A DNA stretch of 64,000 bases from Cymbidium sinense (lineage: Eukaryota; Streptophyta; Magnoliopsida; Asparagales; Orchidaceae), in NCBI GenBank assembly GCA_021442155.1, contig CM038232.1, positions 58,993,436-59,057,435 of the forward strand, in the 5' to 3' direction. The notes beneath the pieces were generated by a model. The model did not search any database. It had not been told where the DNA came from and worked only from the letters and a program-made list of their open reading frames with translations. This document shows positions 23,821-33,817 of this stretch, in pieces (within the stretch, counting starts at the first letter, position 1; every line of letters starts with the position of its first letter). The position numbers and the translations under genes are program-made.

Positions 23821-24033
23821 GATTGAGTTGACCCCAACTCTAATTTAAATCATCCTCCAAAATAGACTCAAATTTTTACCTATGAACTCGATTTTGACCT
23901 ATAATGTATATACAAATAGATCATTCGGGTCAATCAGGATGAAAGCAGGTTGAGTTTGAATAAATGTTATTCGAGTCAGGTCAAATTTGAGTTAGATCCG
24001 AATCCAATTCTTCGACCTAAATTGACACCCCTA
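23821..24033. mobile_element. MITE-like fragment ending in a GGGGTGTCAA terminus
   Basis: The right end, read on the minus strand, is TAGGGGTGTCAATTTAGG, a terminus seen in many plant hAT-type and unclassified MITEs. The body contains Asp/Glu-coding-like 'gagttagatccgaatcc' words typical of such repeats. I could not find a convincing left inverted repeat, so this is probably a fragment. It lies exactly where LTR C breaks off and may be the cause of the truncation. Confidence 0.4.
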
Positions 24034-24088
24034 AAATTTTATTTCTCTTAATTGATGGGGATAAAAATCCACCCCGATGTTTCGGCCT

Positions 24089-24120
24089 CTATAAGTAACA
24101 TATTATTATTGTGATCGAGC
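24089..24120 (+). promoter_or_regulatory. Possible TATA element and start region for the alpha-5 exons
   Basis: The sequence CTATAAGTAA at about 24,089-24,098 lies 160 bases upstream of the alpha-5 ATG. It is followed by a pyrimidine-rich leader (24,140-24,180) resembling a plant 5' UTR. The distance suits a TATA box with a transcription start near 24,120-24,130. It sits only about 60 bases downstream of the MITE-like fragment. This is a motif-level guess. Confidence 0.35.
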
Positions 24121-24257
24121 CCATTCTTGGATCTGCCTGACCTCAAGTCCTTTCTTGTTTCCTACTCTTTCTTGCTCAGTCGTCGAACACTTCGAATAGA
24201 GGTTTCCCTTCGATGTGCATAGGACTGTAGAAGTCAGGGTTTCTACAGATCTTGGAA

Positions 24258-24446
24258 ATGTTTCTCACAAGGTGATTTCTCTTTGATTTCAAGTTTATCT
24301 TTTATTTTCTTCATAATTTGTTTCTGGGGTAGAATTTGCTTATGTTATATGGATTTGTTTCAAGGACTGAGTATGATCGAGGGATCAACACCTTCTTGCC
24401 TGGAGGGAGGTTATTTCAGGTTGAGTACGCCATAGAGGCTATAAAG
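24258..24446 (+). CDS. PAE (PSMA5): 20S proteasome subunit alpha type-5, first two coding exons (partial gene)
   Basis: Alpha-5 is one of seven alpha-ring subunits of the 20S proteasome core. Exon 1 (24,258-24,271) carries the start and reads MFLT plus two bases of Arg. An intron of 93 bases (24,272-24,364, GT...AG) follows. Exon 2 (24,365-24,446) continues RTEYDRG.NTF, then [14 protein letters not shown], ending at a GTAGG donor. The joined exons give exactly 32 codons in phase. The MFLTRTEYDRG start and the [13 protein letters not shown] motif are the invariant N-terminus of this subunit, so the ATG at 24,258 is the right start. An open frame starting at 24,336 reads through the intron and is misleading. 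Two odd residues (L for S and G for E in the TFSPEGR region) hint at relaxed constraint. I found no later exons. Confidence 0.85.
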
Positions 24447-24529
24447 GTAGGATCTTTTTTTACGTACATCAATTTGGTATCAAAGCTTAAATTATTGTTC
24501 AAACTCTTGGTTATGCACTTTAGCATCCA

Positions 24530-25640
24530 AAAGAGGAGAACGATGGAGGATTATCAAGAGGACATGATATAAACTGTCATGTCTCCCACAAGTCCATGAT
24601 CAACGATTAAGTTATGGACCTACATTTGATCATCGTGAATGAGGGTGTCATTGTGTTATAGAACAAAAGTGGATATGGGGTGATCAGATAATCAGCTATA
24701 AAGTTTTAGTTGTGCCTTCTCCATTATATTAGGCTTTTGCAGCAGTTGTTGCATAAAATAGTTTGTGTTAATTTGATATTAGTTTAATCCTCGGTGGCAC
24801 AATTGGGGATCTAGGAGGTGAGCGATAGAGGACTACTAAAGATAACAAATGTAATTGTTCTTGTGAGTCTGCACTGGATGATTGATTCATGTATAGATAT
24901 TAGAATATTATGGATGAATGAGTCATGGATAGATATTAGACTATTATGGATGATTGAGTCATGGACGTTGCGACACATATATGGCTATAAAGTCTTGGTT
25001 TCCCCTTCTTTATTAGTCTAGGATTTTGGTGTAGTTATTTGAGTTACGTGGTTATGCATCGCTTATCTTTAATTATAATAATAAATCCTAGTATTGATCG
25101 CATCGCCATAGAAAATCTTGTCACACACTATTCAAACTATTTTAATATCAAGCGAATCTTGCTTAAGTTGATTTCAATAATGTATGAATTTACATCACCA
25201 TCATCGGGCGGATCAAGCACATTTATTTTTAGCTATATGCCATTCAAGGGGGAGAGTGATAGAGGAACGTCGAAAGATAGGATAACACCTATAATGTCTC
25301 CTATAGTCTATAGTGGATGATTGAGTTATGGACATACATTCGACCATGGTGGATGGTGAATCATGGCCATTGTGACTCACTTTAGACTATAAAACATTAA
25401 TTGCCCCTTCATTAGTCTAGGATTTTGAAATAGTTGGTTGAGTTGAGTAGCCTTGAATCACATCTTAATTTGTAGTTATAATTCTAAGATTCATTGTATA
25501 TCCATATAAAATTGGAGCCACTGCACGCTATTCAAACTACCATAATCTCAACTAGATCTTTCTAAAGTTGACTTCATTAATGTCGAAGTTTATATTGTCA
25601 TTGTGAGGTGGATCTAATAGACTATTTTTAGGTAGATACC
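24530..25640 (+). repeat. Three tandem LTR-like repeats downstream of the alpha-5 exons
   Basis: Three degenerate copies start with 'cgatggaggattatc' (24,541), 'gcgatagaggactact' (24,823) and 'gtgatagaggaacg' (25,257). Each contains variants of 'tggatgattgagtcatgg', then 'gctataaag.ctt.gtt.cccctt' and 'attagtctaggattttg'. The third copy is preceded by a purine tract (AAGGGGGAGAG, 25,246-25,256). A purine tract followed by TGATAGAGGA looks like the PPT/LTR start of a Copia-type element, which suggests nested or solo LTRs. The class is a guess. Open frames at 24,818 and 25,039 come from the repeat. Confidence 0.5.
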
Positions 25641-27904
25641 ATCAAATTTTTTATAAGTATAATTTTAATAAATAATTGAAATATGATGTTGATATTTTTT
25701 CTTAAATTAGTGAATATTTTTAAATTATTATTAATTAAAGAGATTTTTTAAGAATAATTTTTGACTATTGCTAAATAATGGTAAGATTAAGAAGTCCAAT
25801 TTGTAAGATAAAGCAACCAAGTAACCATTTGTTTTATCAAACAAATTTATCAATTTTGTTATTCATGCAACATCACATGCATTCTCGAACAACTTAGACC
25901 ACTTTGTTAATAATAACTTTCAACAAATGCTTTCTAATAGTAGCTTTATAAACAAATATAGCCTCTCTTTTCTCTAGATTGGTTTTAATGTAGTAGCTTT
26001 ATATATCCAATGGTTAACCAATCTAGAATGTTGTTCCATCAAATTGAAGTTATGGCTCTTTAAGTGATTTTTTTTTAATACGGTAACAGTTCATTATATT
26101 GGTTGATCGTTATGAGGGCATAACTCTAATGTTGTTTAAAAATGTAAATAGAAATCCTATATATTTCTAATTAAAGTGTCACCATTGTGTCTTCCTTCCA
26201 AGATGATGAAGTCCTTTTCTCTGTAGAATTCATTTTATGGCATGCTTTTGTAGCCCTTTTTCTCTTTTCCTCTAAAAAGCTATTTTTTTCCCAAAATTCT
26301 CTTCTATTTCTCTTACATCTCCAAGTCTCTATTATCTTCTTATCATCGTTCTCCACTTCGCTTGTCAATTAAAGTTTCTCTTTAGCTTTTATTTTCTCTA
26401 ATATTTTAAAAATAAATTAATTTGAAATGGTCTTACTTGTTAGCCATGTATAGCCTAAAGATGTTAGAGTTGTTGATTAAAGTTGGTTGTTACATTGTCG
26501 CATCTAGCGATGAACATAGTTGATTGTCTGGTGACCATCCTTCTAGTTAGTTGTGTGCAATGTATGGTTGATATCTTCTATTTCTTTGACTCCTTAATGC
26601 GTCGAGCTCATCAACCCTGAAGCCAACATCACCTCCAATAAGAATGTTTTGCTCTTTTTGCTATGCTTTCAACTCTTCTCCATGATCTTTGATCATGCTA
26701 AACCTCTACCATTTCCTTTTTTGATTTGGAAGAGCGTTTGATGATGGTCATTTATATATTTAGTTTATAAGCAAAAAATGTCTTTTTGGTCATATCTATC
26801 ATTTTGGAAGGAAAACATGATTGCAACACTTGGGTCAAAGTACATGAGAGTTTTTTTTGTGTGCATATTTTTAAACCATATGAGTTGATGTGTCCATTAC
26901 CATGCTTATTGCAATAAACCATTGGAGGGAAAGTGTAATTACTCCTTAGCAAAGGGTGCAATATTATTATGTGAGTTAAAGAGATGTTCTTTCATCCTTC
27001 TAAAACTCTCTATAACAATGTTGTTACAGTAATTGCATTTCAAAAAAAAACACCTTGTCATTTTCTCCATGTTGACTTGCACACACTGTCATCACGTTGG
27101 ATCCTTTCTATGACTTGTGAATTTTTCCTTGCCTCTAACTATTTATTACAATCTTTATCAACAATGTCATGACATCATTTAGAGAGAAGACCTAAAGCCG
27201 TGGTTTGGTTTTGCGACTTGGGGGTCGTGGATTTGAATCATGAAAAATTGCCTAATTTAAATAGTAATTGTAATATATATAATTTTATGTAATGATAATT
27301 ATATTAAATTAATGCCTAATTTAATTTTAGTTTTGTTTAAGTTAATTGATTGATGTCAAATTCATGTTTAGCATATGTTGATCATCAATTTCATCACATA
27401 TAGTTAAATTGATTGTGTCCACTTTATTTTTGAGGTAATTCAGACTATATAGATATGTTGTGGCATCTCTCGACCGTCCTATTTAATCAAATTAGTCAAG
27501 GAATTTCTATTCTAATAATTTTGAGTATATTTTATTTCGTGAAAGAAGTGATGCTCGAGTGACTCTTGCTACAATCAAGACATTTTGATCTAAAGTTTGT
27601 GCAAATGTTATATCGGTCCTTCATTTCTATCATAATATTTAATGCGGAGTCCAACACCTTTTTTTTTTTTATAATCTCACCAATTTTTGAACTAAAATAA
27701 GTGTGATAAACATCTTTAAACTGAACATTGTTAATTATTTCATATAGTAAGGGTGGGATGTTCTTCAAATCATTTCAAAAACAAAATTGAACCCCTGCGA
27801 GGTACAAAGCTAAAATGAAGCTCCGTGGATGATAAGACACTTGGACCGATAAGGTCTTAATTTGTAATTATTTTGAGAAACAAACAGATTATAATTTCCA
27901 TATA
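25641..27904. other. Unassigned AT-rich intergenic or intronic DNA
   Basis: No recognisable protein, RNA gene or repeat family. Short open frames (26,187 plus; 26,171, 26,752 and 27,532 minus; 26,984 plus) have no family-like motifs and no splice context I can support. If the alpha-5 gene is real and continues, this would be its second intron. Confidence 0.5.
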
Positions 27905-28095
27905 TTAGGGGGTGTCTGAGATCACTTTTATTATTTATTAATTTTATTTTATTTTATTTATTTTTTGTTTCAATGCAAATATGTTTGGTGGTAAATGATT
28001 GTTTTTAAAAACAATCAAAATACTTAAAAATTATTTTGGGTGTTTATAAAAATATTGCTATTGCTTTTTGAAAACAAAAATAAAAATATTTAGGG
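27905..28095 (+). mobile_element. TTA-flanked MITE, 3'-degraded copy
   Basis: It starts TTA then GGGGGTGTCTGAGATCAC followed by a T-rich arm. This matches the left end of the better copy at 34,322-34,603 (AGGGTCCTTTGGGATCA). The right inverted repeat is not preserved; similarity fades near 28,095 after 'aaaacaaaaataaaaata'. Confidence 0.5.
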
Positions 28096-28117
28096 TATTT
28101 TTGTGATAAATCTTGTA

Positions 28118-29227
28118 TGTAAATGAACTAGTGCATTCATTGAACTACTCGAATTTGGCTCGATTAATGCTTAATCATGTTTATTCAAATTAATAAATAA
28201 ATAAATTTTAATGAAATTTTAACACTCAAAGATTATATGAATTGAACATGAATATGATTGTATTTATTTGTTTATGTTTATGAATATATTTGTTTATTAT
28301 TCAATCAATAATTTGTTAAATACTTGATATTAAATTTGATGATAATTCTTTATTATCTTAAGAATATGAGTAAATGTAACTTATAATTTTTTAATTAGAT
28401 ATTTAATAAAAATATATTATAATTTAGTATTATGATTTATAAAATATATTATACATTTCATTAAATATTTATATAATATAATTGAGATTATAGTTTTATA
28501 AATTATATGATAAATACTCAAATTAAAAAATAAAATAAAAAACATATGAATTATAGAAATGTTTAACTAAGGATAAAAAGTTTTTTTTTAAATGGGTGAC
28601 CCAACAAACTCAAGTCACAAGTCACGGGTTCAACGTTTAATTAGAAACTGAGAGTCGCATACCTCATTTTCTTTACTTATTCTTGCATTCGCAGTTCACG
28701 CTCTAAGACCTAAGTCGACTTCATCCCATGAAGAGAAGCCCTAACTCCTCTTCTGCATCAACTTCAGCCGTCCATTCTCTCGTCTTCACATTGTCTTTCA
28801 TCAGCCATTTTTCATCTTCACATCGACTTCTGCTGGCCACATCATATTATCAGAACATTTAGCTTTTAATTTTTATATATGCTTTAGCCAAGCTAACCCT
28901 TTATTAAATTTTTCATGATTTAATTTCTTTTTATAATTTAGATTTTATATTGTGTGTGGAACTTGCATGAGATTTAAGAGATTAAATGTAGCAAAAAACT
29001 AGAAAAATTTTAAGTACTCATTAAAAACTCGTTCATTAACTCATTGTTCAATTATTTTAAATAAATTAAGTTGAACATAGATTAAATTAAACAAGCTAAG
29101 TTTGAACATTTATATGAAAACTCTGTTTGAACTCGAATTGAACATGAACCTGAACAATTTTTTATTTATCAAAGTCAAATCTAATCTGATAAATACTCGA
29201 CTCAACTTGACTTAATTATAGCCCTAT
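28118..29227. mobile_element. Possible degraded hAT-type element
   Basis: The right end, read on the minus strand, is TAGGGCTATAATTAAGTC followed by words such as 'gttcaggttcatgttcaa'. The left end has 'gaactactcgaatttggctcg'. These resemble the body of the intact hAT MITE at 44,547-45,120 (Leu/Ser-like 'gagctcg' and 'gttcatgaac' words). No target duplication could be established. A pyrimidine-richer patch at 28,660-28,850 looks foreign to the element. The assignment is weak. Confidence 0.35.
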
Positions 29228-29617
29228 GTGTAGCATACATAGTTTGTTCAGAAGTTAGAAAAATAAATATAGATTAAAATAATAATTTTTTAAATAAAAA
29301 TTGTAAAAAAATGTTTGCCAAAGATGAGAATTAGACTTGAAAAAGAGTATTTTTAATATAAATAAAAAATGCTATTATACGTAAAAATGCTTGCATTACA
29401 AATTTAAAATATAAAATGTAATTTTTATGATATATTTGAAAAAATATAGGAAAGATTGGAATACATTTTGAATAATTATTTTGAATTGCGCTGCTTGATT
29501 GTAACGGTCTGAGATAAACTCTGACTTTCCCGAGTTAGGTTTCTTCTTCTACTCTGCTCTGTATCTTTCATCTCTGCTGCAATCGGCTCTCTCAGCGGAC
29601 GTTTGGCTGCGAAGGTT

Positions 29618-29618
<1 letters not shown>

Positions 29619-29654
<36 letters not shown>
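29619..29654. repeat. (CT)18 microsatellite
   Basis: An uninterrupted CT run of 36 bases within a pyrimidine-rich leader. CT runs of this kind are common in plant 5' UTRs and near transcription starts. Confidence 0.95.
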
Positions 29655-29656
<2 letters not shown>

Positions 29657-30115
29657 AAAGCGATCGGCTTTGGTGAGAACCTAAGTACAAGTGAGGGGAT
29701 TCGGAGGAGGAGGCTGAGGGCTTTGGTGGTTGGGGGAGATTTATGTGATTAAGGGAAAATTCAGATCAGATCATAGGGAATTCGCTTGCAGATGCTGCCA
29801 TGAGTTATTGTCATATAATTCCAAGAAATTAAATTCTTGAAACGTAAAAAATTGGTGAGTTTAGGGCGACATTGGCGTAAGTTCCCTTTCCAAACTTTTT
29901 TAAGGTTTGTTTTTGGAGATGGGGTGACTTTGTTAGGGTTTGTTTTGGGAAATTTCTACGTATGTTGGAGATGGTTTGGTTTTGCAAAATCGAGATCAGA
30001 TCGTAGGGATTTCGCTTGCATATGCTTTCATCAGTTATTAGCATGTAATTCTCCTCCACTAGCTTGTACGACACTCTAAGATTCTGAGAAATAAAAATTT
30101 CTTAAACTTAAAAAG

Positions 30116-30156
30116 ATGGTGAACAACAATGGAGGCGAAGATCCATTCGATACTTG
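30116..30156 (+). CDS. Candidate first coding exon of an unidentified gene
   Basis: An ATG at 30,116 opens a short frame, MVNNNGGEDPFDT plus two bases, ending at a good plant donor (TTG/GTTAGT) followed by a T-rich intron start. It lies at the end of the gene-5'-end-like segment. I do not recognise the protein. The corresponding places in copy 1 (about 29,850) and copy 3 (about 35,440) lack the ATG, so either only copy 2 is coding or the frame is chance. No second exon was found before the retrotransposon at 30,265. Confidence 0.3.
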
Positions 30157-30259
30157 GTTAGTTTTTTTTTTTTTCCTTATATATTTGGAGATTCCTACGG
30201 TGACGTTGGAGGGTGGGTGACTTAAGAAGGGTTTGATGTTCTGTTGGGTTATGTTATGG

Positions 30260-30264
30260 TAAAG
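30260..30264. repeat. Target-site duplication TAAAG, left copy
   Basis: Five bases TAAAG immediately before the LTR start TGATAC. The identical TAAAG follows the other LTR at 33,458-33,462. A 5-bp duplication is standard for LTR retrotransposon insertion. Confidence 0.92.
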
Positions 30265-31312
30265 TGATACGTCCTAAATTCTGGATTATTGCTGAAACAG
30301 TGAGATTGTATGTTTAATTCTGTTCTGGGTTGAACTCTGGATCTGTTTATGCTTAATTTCCCTGGATTGGAGCTTCATTGGCTTGACTTGAGTCAGTTTA
30401 CTGAGTTAAACCGAGTTGATCTAACCCGGCTGAGTCTAGAAAGGCTCGAGTTTTGGGTGCCTTCGTCGTAGGATCTCGCGTCTTTTATCTCTGCCGTTGG
30501 ATGGGATCACTCGGATCGTGTCCTTCTTTGCTTCTTGCTTGAGCCGTCTGATTGTCTTGCGTTATCTGCTGCCCTTGGATCGGTTTCTTGATCAGATGGT
30601 TCTTGATGCTTTAATGGCTGAGTGGATTACACGCGTTGTTTACGTGCGGTCGATCTGGATTAAATCGATCATGGATTGAAAAGTGATCTTGATCGTTGGA
30701 TCGAGTTTTGAATTAACCTTATTCTTTTTCATTTGTTTGTCAGCCAATTGGCCGTCGACTTGCTCAGAGAAGAGAAGGGATGATTTAGGAGGAGAGACCT
30801 TCCAGTGAGGATCCAAATTCTTGAGAGGGAAGAAGAAGGAAGACAAGGAGGCTATTAGATAATTTTTCATCCCCTTTTCTCCTCTCCTCTATAGTTTTCG
30901 CTTGCTCTTCTAAAGTGTTCTTTGGCTCAGAATTTTCATTCATATTCCGTGTTAATTTCGTTGCCTCTGTCTTGTATCTGATTGGATAGCTAGATTTCTT
31001 GTTGTTCTATCTGTCGTGCTGTCAGTTATTCTTGTTAGAGTTCTTGATCTTATGCTTAATCTTCTTTTATCTGTGCTAGCTTGTTATATGTTATATACTT
31101 GATTCTTCTTGTAATCATCTGATTGTCTCTGTCTTTGTGATATTTTCTTTTTATGTGAAATCCTCTGTTGTAAAAGCTAATTATTTATTTATTTACCTAT
31201 AGTTTTATTCTCTGTTTATTGTGGATCTTCTTCTGGATAGTTGTTAATGAAGTCTTTCAACCAATTTGGCCTTTTTCTGATTCTTTGTCTCATGGGATAT
31301 GTGTTCATATCA
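30265..31312 (-). repeat. 3' LTR of the pol-less element
   Basis: 1,048 bases, TG...CA ended, adjoining the polypurine tract. It is about 50 bases shorter than its partner. The two LTRs share long identical stretches (for example about 30,484-30,640 with 32,574-32,730) separated by clusters of short insertions and deletions. An open frame beginning at 30,497 occurs in both LTRs (again at 32,577) and is LTR sequence, not a gene. Confidence 0.92.
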
Positions 31313-31328
31313 TTACTCCCTCCTCACC
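31313..31328 (-). other. Polypurine tract of the pol-less element
   Basis: In minus sense the bases immediately before the 3' LTR read GGTGAGGAGGGAGTAA, purine-rich apart from two T. They directly follow the Pol C-terminal codons LEDKV. This is the expected site for second-strand priming and fixes the orientation of the element. Confidence 0.8.
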
Positions 31329-31699
31329 GACCTTGTCCTCAAGGTCAAAAATTCTGGATATGCTTCCTGTATTTCTTTACTTGATATCCCAGAAACTTCT
31401 GTGGCTAGAAATCCTTCTGTTTGCCGATATTTCTTTAATTGGTGGCTAAAATTTCTGTTCTGAGTCCTGCTGGTTCGGCTTTATAGAATTTCTGTAAATT
31501 GTGGGGGGCTGGATGGGAATCCTTCTCTGTTTGTCCCTCTTCATTAAGGCTGTAAAGGATATGTGCCAGCTGATTTATTACTATGGACTATCCTATTCTA
31601 TATAATTGGGCTATATCTGACATAAAATCTAAGCTAGGTTAGAGGTTAGAACTATTTATTATGTGTATACATATACAATCTTTATGTCGCTTTTCCTTA

Positions 31700-32345
31700 G
31701 CTTTGGATTGAATGGTTGATAGATGAAGCTTGTTGCATCTTTCTTCTTGGACCCATTGGTATCGGTGATTATGTGGTAGTTGATGTTGGTCATCATTGAC
31801 CACTAATTAACTTGGACGTACATATATGCTCTTTATGGTCCTTCTCCTCACAGTTGAAACATAATCCATTCTGTCTTCTTTCATCTAATTGTGTTGGAGT
31901 GAGCCTCTGAATTGCTGAAGGTTGTTTACTTTGATTGTTGCTTTGTTTATTGGTGTTTGTGTGAGGAGGCATTATGGGCTGTTGTTGTAAGTGATGTTTT
32001 AATCTTTGGAGGTTCGCTGATCTTGTAGTTTCTTGGCATTGTTACATCATCAGCTAGCTTGTCTCCATTACATCTGGGCATATCTATTTGAATAGGCATT
32101 GACATGGGTGTGTGTGTATGTGGTCTTTGGAGAATAAGATTCATAAAGGGATGCCTCACATACCCTTTGAGGTTGTTTTTCTAATGCTTTTCTATCCAAT
32201 CTCTTTAATATTTCATTCAATGCCATAGTGATTGAGGTCATTTCTTCATCATTGTTGTTGTCGTAACACATGCTTCAAGTGTTTTGGCATTGTATGTTGT
32301 GCTGTCAGCCATTGTTGTAGGAATGAATCAACAAGAGTGGGAAGT
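31700..32345 (-). pseudogene. Gag remnant of the pol-less element
   Basis: An ATG near 32,312 (MADSTTYNAKTLEA) is followed by a frameshift into the frame ALNEILKRLDRKALEKQ (32,271-32,068), then a piece reading MPIQIDMPRCNGD that resembles the 'FPRFDGEDP' capsid entry of chromovirus Gag. At about 31,905-31,815 the frame RLTPTQLDERRQNGLCFNCE contains a CX2CX4HX4C zinc knuckle (CFNC, then H and C), complete in spacing. Most of the capsid region appears deleted. The wording fits Tekay/Del/Reina-type chromoviruses. Confidence 0.75.
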
Positions 32346-32360
32346 CAACGAGAGCACCAA
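32345..32360 (-). other. Primer-binding-site-like sequence of the pol-less element
   Basis: In minus sense the bases directly after the 5' LTR read TTGGTGCTCTCGTTGA. Starting TGGTG directly after an LTR is usual for Ty3/gypsy tRNA-primed elements. The exact primer tRNA was not determined. Confidence 0.6.
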
Positions 32361-33457
32361 TGATACGTCCTAAATTCTGGATTATTGCTGAAACAGTGAG
32401 ATTGTATGTTTAATTACTCGGTTGAACTCGATCCTTATGCTTAATTTCCACCATTGGAGCTTCATTGGCTTGACTTGAGTCGTTCGAAGTTAAACCGAGT
32501 TGATCTTAAGTCTAGATAAACCGAGTTTTCGGGTGCCTTCTGGTCCGTAGGATCTCGCGTCTTTTTATCTCTGCCGTTGGATGGGATCACTCGGATCGTG
32601 TCCTTCTTTGCTTCTTGCTTGAGCCGTCTGATTGTCTTGCGTTATCTGCTGCCCTTGGATCGGTTTCTTGATCAGATGGTTCTTGATGCTTTAATGGCTG
32701 AGTGGATTACACGCGTTGTTTCTGTGCGGTCTGATCTCTGGATTAAATCTGATCCGTGGATTGAAAACGCGCGGCTGATCTTGATCGTTGGATCGAGTTT
32801 TGAATTACCCTAACCTTATTCTTTCGTTTCATTTGTTTGTCGACCCGTTCGGAGTCGACTTGCTCGAGAAAACAGGGGAAGAGAGGAAGATCGCCGGTGA
32901 AGGGAGAGACCTTCCAGTGAGGATCCACCGTGGAAATTCTTCAGGGAAGAAGAAGGAAGCTGAGACACAGAAAGGAGGCTATTCTGGAGATAATTTTTTC
33001 ATCCCCTTTTCTTCTGTTTCTCCTCTCTATTTATAGTTTTCGTTTGCTCTTCTAAAGTGTTCTTTGGCTCTGTAACTAATTTCTTTATTCATTAGTATTC
33101 GATTAATTTCGTTGCCTCTCTTGTATCGATTGGATAGCTAGATTTCTTGTTGCATCGTCGTCGATTATTCTTGTTAGAGTTCTTGATCTTATGCTTATTA
33201 ATCTTCTGTTTATTTGCTGGGCTAGCTTGTTATATGTTATACTTCTTGATTCTTCTTGTAATCATCTGTTGGACCCTGTCTTTGTGATATTTTCTTTTAT
33301 GTAGTCTAAATCCTCTTGTAAAAGCTAATTATTTATTTATTTACCTATAATTTTATTCTCTTATTGTGGATCTTCTGGATAGTTGTTAATAAAGTCTTTC
33401 AACCAATTTGGCCTTTTTCTGATTCTTTTGTCTCTGTTGGGATATGTGTTCATATCA
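32361..33457 (-). repeat. 5' LTR of the pol-less element
   Basis: 1,097 bases, partner of 30,265-31,312. It is followed by TSD TAAAG at 33,458-33,462. It contains the same open frame as its partner (32,577-32,813), which is not a gene. Confidence 0.92.
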
Positions 33458-33462
33458 TAAAG

Positions 33463-33810
33463 TGGAGGGTGCGAGGATAGGGTTTTAATGTTTTAGGTAT
33501 CCTCGTCTTAAGTAATAGTTTTCTGTTCCCCATCTTCTTTTGGAGTTCTAGAATCCATTTTAAAGAAAGGATTAAACTCTGATGCATTTAATAGTCAAAT
33601 TTGTTCATCCATTTTTTTATTTGTCCAACTGTTTTAAGGAAGATTTACATACATACCACACAATTCTTGTTTTTATTTTGCTTTGTCTTGTGGGATTTAT
33701 GAAAAAATATAGAATGACGTTGGTGGATCTCTAAGGAATTTATTTACTTATTTATTGTTTGTTCATAGGGTTTAGAAATTATCTTTAAGATCAATCTATA
33801 TTTCCGAAAT
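33463..33810 (+). other. Continuation of the duplicated segment (copy 2) after the insertion
   Basis: This 350-base stretch continues copy 2 beyond the retrotransposon. It matches 35,595-35,860 through 'gggttttaatgt.tta.gtatcctcgtcttaag', 'tggagtt.tagaat' and 'cttgtgg.attcataaaaa.ata'. No coding frame is kept. Confidence 0.6.
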
Positions 33811-33817
33811 AATCAGT

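Larger units (their letters stand above)
29500..30264 (+). other. Gene-5'-end-like segment, copies 1 and 2 of a local duplication
   Basis: Pyrimidine-rich leader-like DNA (29,520-29,655) is followed by a donor-like TTTG/GTGAGA (29,672). Two imperfect copies of a 140-base unit come next: copy 1 at about 29,757-29,890 and copy 2 at about 29,990-30,130. Shared words are 'gatcagatc.tagggaattcgcttgca', 'tgctgccatgagttattg' and 'catgtaattc'. Copy 3 lies at 35,330-35,460. The composition and CT-rich leader suggest a duplicated gene promoter and first exon, but no known protein is recognisable. Confidence 0.55.
30265..33457 (-). mobile_element. Complete non-autonomous chromovirus-like LTR retrotransposon without pol
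   Basis: Two LTRs (30,265-31,312 and 32,361-33,457), both TGATAC...ATATCA in plus sense, flank a 1,048-base internal region. The insertion has a perfect 5-bp TSD. Orientation is minus: a polypurine tract lies next to the left LTR and a PBS-like TTGGTGCTCTCGTTGA lies next to the right LTR. The internal region keeps the start of a Gag frame, a zinc knuckle and the last codons of a Pol frame (LEDKVGEEG). Protease, RT, RNase H and integrase are missing. It would depend on an autonomous relative. It is inserted into copy 2 of the local duplication, and copy 3 preserves the site without the element. Confidence 0.92.

Noticed and set aside
24336..24572. 78-codon open frame taken as an intact small gene
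   Set aside because: Its first 8-9 codons are intron sequence and its tail reads past a splice donor; only 24,365-24,446 of it is real coding sequence, in the alpha-5 gene.
26171..26372. Overlapping open frames on both strands near 26,200
   Set aside because: No recognisable domain, no splice context, and both strands open over the same bases, as expected by chance.
27196..27250. tRNA/SINE-like words ('gtggtttggttttgcgac', 'gtggatttgaatc')
   Set aside because: The T-loop-like sequence is not followed by a matching acceptor stem, and no box A at proper spacing was found. Chance is more likely.
30497..32813. Duplicated open frame (30,497-30,679 and 32,577-32,813) as a two-copy gene
   Set aside because: Both copies lie at the same place in the two LTRs of the pol-less element; identity is explained by LTR duplication.
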